DNA of 36,661 nucleotides from an uncultured Peptococcaceae bacterium (GCA_947647555.1 CANSKT010000009.1:1-36661); one strand, 5' to 3'; positions 8,390 through 18,325 are shown, counted from the stretch's first letter. Translations and numbers: made by a program. The notes: a model not told the origin generated them from the sequence alone.

Positions 8390-9921
8390 CTAGTCAATAT
8401 AAAGCAATCTGCGGATTTTATCGGCTAACAGCAGTTTCCTTTTTTCATAAAAATCGCCAAAGTTACTTATTTCCAAAGAAATATCTTCAGGAATCATAGC
8501 TTGCTTATGAAATGCCAACTTTTGCTCCTCATTCATATCGTTATAATAATCAATTAACGACATACTATTTTTACTGCCATTACTCCGCCCCTCAAGCAGC
8601 TGTAAATTAGGCAGCCTATTTCTATTGCCCCTCCACCTTTTCCATTCTTCCATTGATACAGCCACAGGCTTGCTATCATCAAAACGCTCGTATGGATGCA
8701 GATGGTCTTGTTCATATTTGAAGTTTTGATTTAACCAATCAAGGCTAAGATAATACAATGCTTCTCCAGCTACTCTGCTGCCCTTTTCAGAATTAAGAAT
8801 ATCCTCTATCTTGCCATCAGTTACCCGAAGGTCAGAAATTTGTTCAAGCATATCAACGGTAATTTCATAATCATAATTATTGATATAACTCTTCATTTGT
8901 TGCAATTTACTCGTTGTTCCTGATTGAAAATATGTAAATAAAATTGCCCTCATCAAATAAGCTCTAATATCTTTAAGATTATTTAAATAATCTGATTATA
9001 ATATATAAAATACAATATTGGTAAAAGTACATTCCAACTGCTTGCAAAACGACTCACTTCAATATGTATTTTCTTCAAAACAGCCTCCAAATTTTCCAAG
9101 GCAGTTTTGAATTCGTGCCAATTATTTTTCATTTCTTCTGCTACTTGCTTATTAATATTAGACTTAACAACATCACCATACAGCATAAGAGCAGCTCGAA
9201 TTACAAAATCAGAACCAAACCCGGCATAAGCCCCCACGAGCAGCTTGCCAAATTCTGTTTTGGCGCTGGGCCAATATGCTTCCAGAATGGACATTGTTAT
9301 TTCAGACTTTTTTAAGGACCTGCCACCACTATTAAAGCGCACGAACATTTCCAAAGCATCGCTATGATTCATATCATAAATTTCTGTATATCTTATCAAT
9401 TTTTCAACAAATATCTTATTATAAAGTTTGTACAAAATGTTGCGGGCATACTCTTTGCTATCAGATGGAACATTAATAATGGCCGCCTCTATAGCCTTTT
9501 CCCGTGTGATTTCAGATTGAAATTCCGGCTTTAATATATTTCTTATCTCAAATTGAGTAGGACTCAGCCTGGCAACTTTTTCACTGAACTTTATATCATA
9601 TTTTTTACTATTATACTCTTCCTCATCAACATCCAACCTATTTTTATTCAATTCAATCAACAGTTTCGTAAAAAACTCTTTGGAATTCTTTCTTCTGGCA
9701 TATTTTTGCCGCATAAAAGAATCCCCAAAAAGAGATAGATAAAGCGAGGTTAATCTTTGCTGTCCATCAAGCACTGCCGTATTTGTAATCCTTATATCAA
9801 TACTTGTCAGTTCATAATTTGTACTATCAGCTTGCTTCCGGCTATCAAATGTTACTTTTGCTAAAAAATTACAAAAATAAGTATCTCCTGATACATTATT
9901 TTCATTCGTAACTTTCTCCAA
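8390..9921 (-). pseudogene. Frameshifted, N-truncated DUF262/HNH (GmrSD-like) gene
   Basis: Two frames encode one decayed protein. The upstream frame (9921-8983) has the DUF262 motif AVLDGQQRLTSLYLSLFGD and FVRFNSGGRSLKKSEI. The downstream frame (8956-8390, TTG start only by default) has an HNH-like centre, EQDHLHPYERF, followed by RLPNLQLLEGRSNGSKNSM. Reading back the second frame gives DYLNNLKDIRAYLMRAILF, which joins smoothly to ILYFIYYNQ of the first. A one- or two-base indel near 8990 is therefore the break. The IPxxQRxYxW segment that normally begins DUF262 proteins is absent, because the frame begins only 70 bases after the end of hsdR. Family members are NTP-dependent Type IV-like restriction enzymes. 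This copy should be inactive. Confidence 0.8.
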
Positions 9922-9991
9922 TAATCTTATTACTTATAAACGCCAAACTTCCTTTTAAACCTAAATATCCCTTGTAAACGCCCAATCCACC

Positions 9992-12900
9992 TTAAGCTAT
10001 TATATTAACAGCGTTATACCTCACCAGCTCAATAGTTGTCAACAACAGGCCCCGAGTTTGGCTATCAAAAAGTCGCACAAAGCTTATCGGCTTGTCAAAT
10101 GGCGGCCGCTGCAAAACCGCCACGCTGTCAATATAACCATTTTGCTCAATATACTGGATAACTTTATGTACAAAGGCAATCTGCTGCTGGTTTAGGCTTT
10201 GGTCGCTAATAAAATCAGAAAACGCCTGCATTGCCGCCCCATGCTCCAGCTTGGCAATTTTGCGCACCAGCAAACCAAAAGGCGTATCGCCAAACTCTCG
10301 CTCATAATCCTCCCGGCTGCCCAATTCGCAGGTCAGCATACGCTCCAACTCAGTGTAATCAGCCTGGGTTAGCGGAATATTATGAGTCAGCTTATATATC
10401 GACAAAGCATCACTATGCTCATTTATATAACGATTAACCTTGGCCCGATAATCCGTAAAATCGTAAGCGGCTTCCAGCTGCCGTCCCTCCTGACGCTCAA
10501 TAATCGGATCGGCTAATTTTGTTATAATTGCAGGCGCTATGCTGTTCTTTTCAAACAAAAACTTAATCAAACTGCGCAGCTTTCGGCGCACCTGTTCAAA
10601 CTGCCAAACATCGCCAGTCTGCCAAAAGCTATCCTCCGCCAGCTCATTGATAACAGCAATTTCTGCCTGCACCTGCGGGATATTTGCCTTGCCTCGCAAA
10701 AGAGCGGCTATCTCTCGCAACTGTTTTTGGACATACCCCACAGTGGGTCGCTGTTCCATATACGTCAAAATCAGCCCATACATAAAATTGTCAAAACGCA
10801 GAGCGAATTCATCTTCATCTGCTATATGAACAAGCGGCGCAACATTGTGCAGCAGCTCGCTTTTTGCCGTTTCGCTTAGGCAGCTGAATATTTCCGCATT
10901 TTTATACTTGTCCACATATTGCCGTCGCTGTCGCACCTCAATCAAATCGTCGTTTAAGCCATTAATCTGCGCCCTGACAGACTGCACCACTTCCGCGCGC
11001 CATTGCTGATAATCCACGCCAGTGTAAGCCACATCCTGCAACTGCATTGCCAGCCGCACCTGCTTGCCAAAAATATTTTCCGAAAGCGTTTTGGCTTCCC
11101 TAGCCGCATAGCCCTCCTTATGCTGGCGAAAATAATCAAAATTGCCGCAGTAATCGAAAATCAAAAAACGCCGCTTGTCCGTATATTCACCGTCAATCTG
11201 ATCCAAGCAGGTCAACCCCTGGCATAGGCGAGTGCCCCGGCCAATCATCTGCCAAAATTTAGTTTTAGAGCGTACCTTTTTGAAAAACACCAGGTTCACG
11301 CACTCCGGCACATCGATGCCGGTGTCCATCATATCCACCGAAACTATAATATGCGGCGCTTTTTCCGCCAACTTAAAATCATCAATAACCGTCTGGGCAT
11401 AACTGTCGTCACATATCACACGCTGAGCAAAACTGCCCTTATATTGCGGATAAAGCTTGTTAAAGCGCTGCAATATGAATTCCGCATGCAACTTGTTCTG
11501 GGCAAATATGATAGTCTTGCCAATGCGTTCGCCACCGGCCACCTTTATGCCACGCTCCATTAAATCCTGAAGCACCTCGTCAACCGTAGTTTCATTGAAA
11601 ACAAATTTGTTTAACAGTGCAGACGGGATAAAATCTGGCACGCTGTCATCCTCCGCAAAATCCGCCTCGTAGCGTTCCTTATCCGCCTCGGACAGCTCAT
11701 CATACTTAATGCCCTCCTCCAAAAACTGCGTTTTTACCTCGTAATTATAGTAGGGCACCAGCACATGGTCCTGCTGAACCGCCGTTTCATAATCATAAGC
11801 ATAGGTGGGCACGCCGTGCTCCATTTCAAAAAAGTCATACGTGTTGCGATCCACATCTGTTTTAGGCGTGGCGGTCAACCCAACCAGCAAAGCGTCAAAA
11901 TACTCAAAAATCGCTCGATATTTCCTGAATATGCTGCGGTGGCTTTCATCAATAATTATCAAATCAAAATGAGCCGGGGTAAACAACGGTTGCCGGCCGT
12001 CCTCCTTTAGCCCCTCAATAGCATTTAATATGGTAGGATAAGTGGAGAAAACAATGCGGGCGTTGCTATCCGCCTTGTTTTGGCAAAGATTGCACAAAGA
12101 CATGTGCGGTAGATAATTTTTGAAATCGTCCCTCGCCTGCTTCACCAAGGCCCGGCGGTCTGCCAGAAAAAGGATATTTGTCACATATTTACCCCGGCTC
12201 AGCACATCTGCCAAACTGGCCGCCGTTCTGGTTTTGCCGGTGCCGGTGGCCATAACCAGCAAATGCTTGCGAAACCCCTTTTCAATCTGGCCACAAACCG
12301 CCCGAACAGCCTCCTTTTGATAATATCGGTCGGTTATTTTATCATCAATAGCCACCGTCTGCAGATCCAGATGTTCTGCTCGGCGATTCATCAGCTTTTG
12401 CAAATCGTCCTTGCTAAAAATGCCGCTGACCTGCCTCTGCGGACTGCTCAAATCGTCCCAAAAGTAAGTTTCATAGCCATTGGTGGTAAACAGTATTGGC
12501 CGCCGCCCAAATTTGCGCTCTAAACAATCTGCATACAAAACCGCCTGCTTGCGCCCAGTGTTGGGATCCTTGCTGGTGCGTTTTGCCTCCACCACCGCCA
12601 GCGGCAGACCGTCCTTGCCAAACAGCACATAATCCACATAGCCCTTTTGGCCTGCAACCCCGGCCATACCCTCCACCAAATATTCCTGCTGCACATCGGC
12701 GTCCACGCCAATCAAACGCCAGCCCATTTCCTGCAAATCAATGTCAATATACCTTTTGCGCGTTTCAAACTCAGTTTCAGCCGCCACCGCAAAATGCCGC
12801 TGCTGTATATGCTGCTCCTTGGCTGCTGTGTACTGCTCCGCCATTGCCGCAATCTGGCTGCGCAGTTCCTCAATTTCTGCTTCCTTTTCCTCTAGCAGGC

Positions 12901-13366
12901 TGGCCTGCTCCCGAATTTTTTTGCTATCCACCGCCAGCTTTTCCGTCGGCAAAAGTTCCTCGGCAAATTGCCGCTCTATGTAATCCTGCCCATAGCAGTA
13001 ATCTATCCACTGCACAAACTCAAACAAACCGCGCAAAGCCGCCAGCGCGTCGCCAGCCTGCACAACAACCCCAGTATGCACTGCCGAATTGCCCAACTTA
13101 ACAATAAATCGCAGCTTACACCAAGTGCGGTTATCCAAGGCATAGCGAAAAGACGGCTCGTGCAGCAGGGATTGCAAATTATCCTTGTAGGGCATTTGCA
13201 TTGTGTTATCCGCCGCATAAACCCATTTAATTGCTAATTCCAGGGCTTTGCGGCAGCCGACTGCGCACAGTGCCGGAGCAGTGGCGTAGATTTTTTCGGC
13301 TTCCTTGCAGGCATTGGCGAAAAGGGTGTATTCTGGTTTAGTTTGGAGGAAAGAGAAGTTAGTCAT
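9992..13366 (-). CDS. hsdR: Type I restriction endonuclease subunit R
   Basis: The 1124-residue motor and nuclease subunit translocates and cuts DNA lacking the cognate methylation. Order: DUF4145-like N-terminal helical domain (residues 10-130); coiled coil (150-190); the HSDR_N nuclease with Asp at about 245 and the EAK motif at about 260-262; helicase with ATGTGKT at about 373-379, DESHRS and LTATPK; helicase C region with SVDMMDTGIDVPECVNLVF and MIGRGTRLC; and a C-terminal EcoEI-type helical domain. Length is typical. ATG at 13366 is chosen because AAGGAT lies 8-9 bases upstream; a TTG three codons earlier would overlap that site. It is the last intact gene of the hsdM-rhuM-hsdS-HAD-hsdR operon, 15 bases after the HAD gene. 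Confidence 0.95.
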   Translation of the reverse strand: MTNFSFLQTKPEYTLFANACKEAEKIYATAPALCAVGCRKALELAIKWVYAADNTMQMPYKDNLQSLLHEPSFRYALDNRTWCKLRFIVKLGNSAVHTGVVVQAGDALAALRGLFEFVQWIDYCYGQDYIERQFAEELLPTEKLAVDSKKIREQASLLEEKEAEIEELRSQIAAMAEQYTAAKEQHIQQRHFAVAAETEFETRKRYIDIDLQEMGWRLIGVDADVQQEYLVEGMAGVAGQKGYVDYVLFGKDGLPLAVVEAKRTSKDPNTGRKQAVLYADCLERKFGRRPILFTTNGYETYFWDDLSSPQRQVSGIFSKDDLQKLMNRRAEHLDLQTVAIDDKITDRYYQKEAVRAVCGQIEKGFRKHLLVMATGTGKTRTAASLADVLSRGKYVTNILFLADRRALVKQARDDFKNYLPHMSLCNLCQNKADSNARIVFSTYPTILNAIEGLKEDGRQPLFTPAHFDLIIIDESHRSIFRKYRAIFEYFDALLVGLTATPKTDVDRNTYDFFEMEHGVPTYAYDYETAVQQDHVLVPYYNYEVKTQFLEEGIKYDELSEADKERYEADFAEDDSVPDFIPSALLNKFVFNETTVDEVLQDLMERGIKVAGGERIGKTIIFAQNKLHAEFILQRFNKLYPQYKGSFAQRVICDDSYAQTVIDDFKLAEKAPHIIVSVDMMDTGIDVPECVNLVFFKKVRSKTKFWQMIGRGTRLCQGLTCLDQIDGEYTDKRRFLIFDYCGNFDYFRQHKEGYAAREAKTLSENIFGKQVRLAMQLQDVAYTGVDYQQWRAEVVQSVRAQINGLNDDLIEVRQRRQYVDKYKNAEIFSCLSETAKSELLHNVAPLVHIADEDEFALRFDNFMYGLILTYMEQRPTVGYVQKQLREIAALLRGKANIPQVQAEIAVINELAEDSFWQTGDVWQFEQVRRKLRSLIKFLFEKNSIAPAIITKLADPIIERQEGRQLEAAYDFTDYRAKVNRYINEHSDALSIYKLTHNIPLTQADYTELERMLTCELGSREDYEREFGDTPFGLLVRKIAKLEHGAAMQAFSDFISDQSLNQQQIAFVHKVIQYIEQNGYIDSVAVLQRPPFDKPISFVRLFDSQTRGLLLTTIELVRYNAVNIIA

Positions 13367-13381
13367 TAATATCAATCCTTA

Positions 13382-14557
13382 CTATTCTTCATTTTCAATT
13401 TCTTCTTTTACTTTTTGAGCACTTTCGGATAAATGCTTTTGGCCATTTAAAAGTTTTTTATAAAAACTTTTTACATCTAAATCAGTCAAAATATATAGAA
13501 TCTGGCTATTATTAATTGCTATATTAAATAATGTTTCTTTTTCGTCATTTGTCCAATTATTTATTTTTTGTAAATCACTAATCACAGAATGTGTACTCGC
13601 AAAACTACGACTATTTTCTAAAGCAATCATTAAATCAATTTTTTTTAGCTCTTCCTCATTACTTTGCTTATCAGCCATAATTAGTTCATTCTGATTATCA
13701 TAATGTAAATTCTCCAATTTTTCGTTTAATGCCGTTCTATTAATAATATATTTAACCAAATTATCTAATTCTGTTCCTTCAGAATAATTTGCTGACGCAA
13801 AGTATTTTATTCTTGCATCTCTCATCATTTTGTAAACTTTGGTTTTATCCATAGTATCTGGATTATAAACACCAATAGAATAACCGCCATATGTATTAAC
13901 AAGTTTCATACAAGGAATATCAGTATCACTATCACCAATATAAATTATATTACGAAATGGCACCCTAATTTCCTCTGGTGAAAACGATTCGTTTACCATT
14001 GGGTCATTAATATCCAAAACACCCTTTTCAATTCTAAACAAAAACTGCGTTTTATTTGTATAATTAACAACTTGAGCCGGCCAAACTGCTACACCTTTAT
14101 CGTTATAATAAAATGAACTTGCATAAACTTTTTCAAAAGCACCGACTTTGGCAACACTAGTTCCGTCAATCATTTCTTTAAGACCTGAAGAGATAATATA
14201 GTGTTCAACAATTACACCATTGTCTTTGCCATATTTACGTATTCTTTCAAACCATTCTTCTACACCCGGAAATAACTGAATATTTGAACCATATTCAGCT
14301 AATTTTTCTTTAGTAAAAACAACTTTACCCTCTGACTCTTGTTTCATCATATACATATAGGCAAGATTTTGATCCATATCATTACCAGACGCAATCGCAT
14401 TTGATTGTTTCCAGAAATCGGAAACATCATATCCAACTGATTGGATATACCCCTGCGCTTGCATATCATCAGGTGATAAAGTTTTATCAAAATCATAGCA
14501 AATTGCAACTACTGGTTTATCTTCTTTCTGCTTCCTTATATATTGTTTTTCAGCCAT
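13382..14557 (-). CDS. HAD-superfamily phosphatase-like protein in R-M operon
   Basis: The 391-residue protein has all four HAD motifs: nucleophile motif DFDKT (Asp22, Asp24, Thr26), motif II Ser in IISSG (121-125), a likely motif III lysine near TNKT (169) and GDSDTD (208-213). A C1-type cap is likely between residues 30 and 90 (MQAQGYIQSVGYDVSDFW). The last 130 residues are helical and highly charged, with no family I recognise. HAD enzymes remove phosphate from small molecules or proteins in the cytoplasm. ATG at 14557 has GAGGTG 5 bases upstream, and the gene sits 9 bases after hsdS and 15 bases before hsdR. It must therefore be co-transcribed with the restriction genes. Its AT-rich coding sequence contrasts with hsdR. 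Its role in restriction is unknown. Confidence 0.85.
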   Translation of the reverse strand: MAEKQYIRKQKEDKPVVAICYDFDKTLSPDDMQAQGYIQSVGYDVSDFWKQSNAIASGNDMDQNLAYMYMMKQESEGKVVFTKEKLAEYGSNIQLFPGVEEWFERIRKYGKDNGVIVEHYIISSGLKEMIDGTSVAKVGAFEKVYASSFYYNDKGVAVWPAQVVNYTNKTQFLFRIEKGVLDINDPMVNESFSPEEIRVPFRNIIYIGDSDTDIPCMKLVNTYGGYSIGVYNPDTMDKTKVYKMMRDARIKYFASANYSEGTELDNLVKYIINRTALNEKLENLHYDNQNELIMADKQSNEEELKKIDLMIALENSRSFASTHSVISDLQKINNWTNDEKETLFNIAINNSQILYILTDLDVKSFYKKLLNGQKHLSESAQKVKEEIENEE

Positions 14558-14566
14558 AAAATCACC

Positions 14567-15670
14567 TCACCCAAAATATTCCTGCATTAAAGATTTTTTT
14601 AGTGTTTCCAGTTTTTCAAGACTTTGTTTAACTATCAATTTTTGTTTCTCAACTTGCTCAACAAAATCAGCAAATTGTTGCTGTTCTTCAAACATTGGTA
14701 ACAAAATTGGTAATCTTTTAAGTTGTTTCATGTTTATGCTTGCTATACCAGTAGTTTGTTTTGCACAATCTAAAAAGTATAGCTTAGCTTTTGAATGTTG
14801 CAAATATTCTTCTAAATATTGTGGGAAAATCCTTTTTTTATCAACACGAACTCTAAAAATATGATTCTGATGTATGCAATTAAATGGTGGCATATCTATA
14901 ATTGCTCCACGTCCCAACTTATCTGGGTCACCTCCCTCTGTCATAAGAATATCAAATGGTTGCAATCTATATTGGTCTATTTCTGCCTTAGTTGCTTCTA
15001 TTGTTTTAATATTCGTCCAATCAATATATCCGGCCTTTACATTTGAAACTGCCATATAAGGCACCTCAAAAAGTTCTACATTATTAGTTTTACGTCCCTT
15101 AGTAATACCAGAAATAATATCAGCAAGTTCGTCAAGTGATACATTTATTAAACATTTAGGATTTAAAACCGGGTCCCCAAACATCTCCACAAACCTTGCT
15201 TTCACCAGCTCGTCCAGTTTAGCAAGCTGCTTTTTGCGCAAAGCAATCAAATCGCTAACCTTGTCCAAAACAGCGGCAATATGGCGTTGCTCATTCAAAT
15301 CAATAAGATTTATTTCTTCTTTTTTATAATCTCTAAAATATATATGAGGAATAGTAGCTCCTGTATAGTATTTAGCCAAATTCATATATTCCATTGCATA
15401 GGCCAAATAACTAATATCAACTTTTTCATTTGGCAAAATATATTGCATTGTGCCAATAACAGAAGATTTTGCAGGCAATTTCATAATACGCCCTATACCT
15501 GCACCATCTTTAACAACCGCAATATAGGGCTTCTCTTGTTGATAAAAGTCTACATTTGAAATAAAACCGGCTGCACCATATATTGGATAATCACCAGTGC
15601 AATTTTCTAAATCCTTTTGAGCAATACCTGATGTTCCCTTATCGCAAACATCTCCCAATTTCACTTTCAC
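14567..15670 (-). CDS. hsdS: Type I restriction-modification specificity subunit S
   Basis: The 367-residue subunit determines the bipartite DNA target recognised by the HsdM/HsdR complex. It has two target-recognition domains: residues 1-120, opening VKLGDVCDKGTSG, and residues 175-330, opening VSLDELADIISGITKG. Two conserved helical spacers separate and close them: LNEQRHIAAVLDKVSDLIALRKKQL (about 125-150) and FEEQQQFADFVEQVEKQ near the C-terminus. GTG at 15670 follows GGGGAGGGG and lies 3 bases after the rhuM stop. The two halves are dissimilar, so an asymmetric recognition sequence is expected, which cannot be predicted here. The TRDs are AT-rich, as is common for exchanged specificity domains. 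Confidence 0.95.
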   Translation of the reverse strand: MKVKLGDVCDKGTSGIAQKDLENCTGDYPIYGAAGFISNVDFYQQEKPYIAVVKDGAGIGRIMKLPAKSSVIGTMQYILPNEKVDISYLAYAMEYMNLAKYYTGATIPHIYFRDYKKEEINLIDLNEQRHIAAVLDKVSDLIALRKKQLAKLDELVKARFVEMFGDPVLNPKCLINVSLDELADIISGITKGRKTNNVELFEVPYMAVSNVKAGYIDWTNIKTIEATKAEIDQYRLQPFDILMTEGGDPDKLGRGAIIDMPPFNCIHQNHIFRVRVDKKRIFPQYLEEYLQHSKAKLYFLDCAKQTTGIASINMKQLKRLPILLPMFEEQQQFADFVEQVEKQKLIVKQSLEKLETLKKSLMQEYFG

Positions 15671-15672
15671 AA

Positions 15673-16698
15673 TTATTCCCCTCCCCCTTTCAAATACTTT
15701 TCCATAGCCCTATCAAATTCGGAAATATATTTTTCGTCCTGACGTTTACGAAATTCATTGTAAATTTCACTAACTTTTTTTGTAGCCATATCGTGCGAAA
15801 TCATTCCCTTACCGCTTAAAACCTTACGCCGATTATTGGTCAAAAATCGGTCGGTTTCCGCCAGCCAATCCTGCATACTCATAGCAACCTCATCTTCAGC
15901 CATAAGTTCAGCATAATCTATAAACATTGTCACCAGTCTGTTCAATCTGGATATTTCCTTTTCGTTCAAATAATTTTTGGCAATCAAAACATCACTTTTC
16001 AAAATCTTGCCATTAGGCGCACCTTTCCAGGTCGTCAACCCCATAGTAGGACTATCAACATCTGCTCGCTCATTTAAAATCTCCGCTGCTGTTTTGCCAG
16101 TAACCGCAAAATGCAGCTTGTTTTGGACAAAAGCATAAAATTTCTTAGTTGTTTCACTGTTTTTATCATAATCATAACTACATTGTTCAAATATATCAGC
16201 AATTTTTTGGTAGGCTCGCCTTTCACTAGCTCTAATTTCCCGAATACGCTCAAGTAATTCATCAAAATAATCCCGGCCAAAACTGCGCCCCTTTTTCATC
16301 ATTTCATCATTAATGACAAATCCCTTAGTGATATATTCTTTGAGCATTTTAGTCGCCCATTGCCTAAATCGAGTTGCCTCCTTGGAGTTCACCCGATACC
16401 CAACCGCAATAATCGCATCCAAATTATAGAAATCAACCTTGCGCTTAACCTGCCTGCTTCCCTCCTGGCGAACTATCGAGAATTCCTCGACAGTTGCTTG
16501 ACGTTCCAACTCATTATCGTTATATATGTTTTTTAGATGTAAAGAAATATTATCAACACTGCACCCAAACAACTCAGCCATTGAACGCTGCGTGAGCCAA
16601 AATGTTTCATCCTTAAAATAAACCTCAACATAAACCCGATTATCATCGTAATTATAAAGTAAAATTTTAGCAGTTTCAGCAAGCAAATCATCCATCAC
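15673..16698 (-). CDS. rhuM: RhuM family protein within the R-M operon
   Basis: The 341-residue protein matches the RhuM 'virulence protein' family. It has EVYFKDETFWLTQRSMAELFGCSVDNISLHLKNIY near the N-terminus (a winged-HTH/KilA-like DNA-binding segment), then KVDFYNLDAIIAVGYRVNS and RFRQWATKMLKEYITKGF. Family members were named from a Salmonella pathogenicity island and often sit inside type I R-M operons, but their function is not established. The start (GTG 16698, or ATG 16695) overlaps the hsdM stop, so translation is probably coupled. It may regulate or modify the system; that is inference. Confidence 0.88.
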   Translation of the reverse strand: MMDDLLAETAKILLYNYDDNRVYVEVYFKDETFWLTQRSMAELFGCSVDNISLHLKNIYNDNELERQATVEEFSIVRQEGSRQVKRKVDFYNLDAIIAVGYRVNSKEATRFRQWATKMLKEYITKGFVINDEMMKKGRSFGRDYFDELLERIREIRASERRAYQKIADIFEQCSYDYDKNSETTKKFYAFVQNKLHFAVTGKTAAEILNERADVDSPTMGLTTWKGAPNGKILKSDVLIAKNYLNEKEISRLNRLVTMFIDYAELMAEDEVAMSMQDWLAETDRFLTNNRRKVLSGKGMISHDMATKKVSEIYNEFRKRQDEKYISEFDRAMEKYLKGGGE

Positions 16699-18221
16699 AG
16701 CATTTCCTCCAACTCCGCCAGCCCCTTGCTAATCTCCATTTCCAGCGCGTTTAAGTCGGCCAAAAGCTCACTGGTTGGCGGATATTCCACCGGCACATAC
16801 TCAACCTCTTTATACTTATTAATCGACAAATCATAATCATTATCGGCAATATCCTGCTTCGGCACCAAAAAGCTTTGCTCGGTGCGTTGCCGCTCCTGTT
16901 CCTGCTCAAGATTATGGAATCGCTGAATAATATCGGGAATATCATTGTCAGCAATCTCGCTACGCTTATCGTCCAGACTAAAGCCGTCCGCCTGCATATC
17001 ATAGAACCAAACCTTGTCCGTGCCGCCTGCCCCGGTTTTGGTAAACACCAGAACCGCCGTGGAAACCCCAGCATAAGGCTTGAACACCCCAGAGGGCATA
17101 GAGATAACCGCCCGCAGCTGATGATTTTCCACCAACTCCTTGCGCAAAGCCTTGTGCGCCTTGGAAGAGCCAAAAAGCACGCCGTCCGGCACAATGCAGG
17201 CGCAGCGGCCGCCCTTTTGCAGCATACGCAAAAACAAAGCCACAAAAAGCAACTCGGTTTTTTTGGTGTTGGTAACCGCTTTCAAATTGTCGTTAATACT
17301 TTCCGCGTCCACCGTACCCTTAAACGGCGGATTAGCCAGGCAAACGGTGAATTTATCGCTGATAGCGTTTTGCTTGGAAACGCTGTCCAGATAATCAACC
17401 TCAGGCGTGTCAATAGAATGAAGCATTAGGTTCATAGCTGAAATGCGCAGCATAGTCCGGTCCGTATCAAAACCGGTAAACGCCGGGCCAGCAAAATGCG
17501 CCCACTGCTCCGCCGTCATAGTTGGCTCAAAATTTTGCCGGATATACTCCGCCGCCGAAACCAGAAATCCGGCCGTGCCACAGGCAGGGTCGCAAATCAC
17601 ATCATCAGGCGTGGGCCGCAGCAAAGCCACCATCATCTCCCGGATATGCTTTGGCGTGCGGAACTGCCCATTCTGTCCGGCCGTGGCCAGCTTGCTCAGC
17701 ATATACTCATACAAATCACCCTGCATATCCAATCCGGTAAGGTCGTGCTCGTATAAATCATCAAGCCCGGTAATAATCTTCTGCAAAACCTGCGGCGTAG
17801 GTATCAAAAACATAGCGTCGCTCATATACCTAGCAAAAGCAGTATCAGTCGCCGAATCATCAGGTGTTTGCGGCTCAATCATCTCACCCTGCGCAGTAAA
17901 ATCCGGTAAACAACCATTTTTCATATTTTTAATAGCCAGAAAAACCCTTTGAGAAATCACAGCGTAAATATCCCGCGGGTCATTATTTTTGAATTTGCTC
18001 CAGCGCATAGCCTGCCCCTGTGCAGACTGGGGAAAAATCTTCGCCAGCTTCTCACCTGACGAATGCTCTAATTCCTCAGTTTCCAGCTCCTTTTCGTCTA
18101 AGGAACGGATAAACATCAAATATGTAAGTTGCTCAATAACCGTCAGCGGATTTGTAACACCGCCCGCCCATATATCCGTCCAAATTTTATCTATCTTATT
18201 TTTTATCGCTCCAGTAATCAA
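16695..18221 (-). CDS. hsdM: Type I restriction-modification methyltransferase subunit M
   Basis: The protein of about 508 residues is the N6-adenine methyltransferase subunit of the type I complex. It has an HsdM N-terminal helical domain (WAGGVTNPLTVIEQLTYLMFIRSLDE), the SAM-binding DPACGTAGFL and the catalytic NPPF (about residues 297-300). The C-terminal segment (ALEMEISKGLAELEEML) is helical. The frame has no ATG. TTG, GTG and TTG codons lie at 18236, 18230 and 18227. I prefer TTG 18221 because GGGAG ends 8-9 bases upstream, giving ITGAIKNKIDKIWTD after the initiator. The upstream codons would place the start inside the RBS. It is the first gene of the leftward five-gene operon, with a promoter at 18255-18283. 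Confidence 0.95.
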   Translation of the reverse strand: MITGAIKNKIDKIWTDIWAGGVTNPLTVIEQLTYLMFIRSLDEKELETEELEHSSGEKLAKIFPQSAQGQAMRWSKFKNNDPRDIYAVISQRVFLAIKNMKNGCLPDFTAQGEMIEPQTPDDSATDTAFARYMSDAMFLIPTPQVLQKIITGLDDLYEHDLTGLDMQGDLYEYMLSKLATAGQNGQFRTPKHIREMMVALLRPTPDDVICDPACGTAGFLVSAAEYIRQNFEPTMTAEQWAHFAGPAFTGFDTDRTMLRISAMNLMLHSIDTPEVDYLDSVSKQNAISDKFTVCLANPPFKGTVDAESINDNLKAVTNTKKTELLFVALFLRMLQKGGRCACIVPDGVLFGSSKAHKALRKELVENHQLRAVISMPSGVFKPYAGVSTAVLVFTKTGAGGTDKVWFYDMQADGFSLDDKRSEIADNDIPDIIQRFHNLEQEQERQRTEQSFLVPKQDIADNDYDLSINKYKEVEYVPVEYPPTSELLADLNALEMEISKGLAELEEML

Positions 18222-18254
18222 TGCCAACACTCCCAATTATAATATTACACATTA

Positions 18255-18283
18255 ATTATACTATATTGCGATATAAAATACAA
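18255..18283 (-). promoter_or_regulatory. Promoter of the hsdM operon
   Basis: On the minus strand, TTGTAT (18283-18278) and TATAAT (18260-18255) are 17 bases apart, about 35 bases upstream of the preferred hsdM start. The perfect -10 and the position make this the likely operon promoter. It is back to back with the promoter of the DUF262 gene. Confidence 0.7.
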
Positions 18284-18296
18284 TTATTTCCCAATA

Positions 18297-18325
18297 TTGA
18301 TTTCAGCCGCTGGGAGATGTATAAT
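18297..18325 (+). promoter_or_regulatory. Promoter of the DUF262-DUF1524 gene
   Basis: TTGATT (18297-18302) and TATAAT (18320-18325) are 17 bases apart, 36 bases before the ATG at 18361. Only 13 bases separate its -35 from that of the divergent hsdM promoter, so the two could compete or share control. Confidence 0.7.

Noticed and set aside
12496-13101. Rightward open frame opposite hsdR
   Set aside because: It is Pro/Ala-rich shadow coding of the antisense strand of a well-supported gene, with no RBS or family similarity.
18227-18236. TTG 18236, GTG 18230 or TTG 18227 as the hsdM start
   Set aside because: These codons overlap the likely Shine-Dalgarno sequence; TTG 18221 is better placed.
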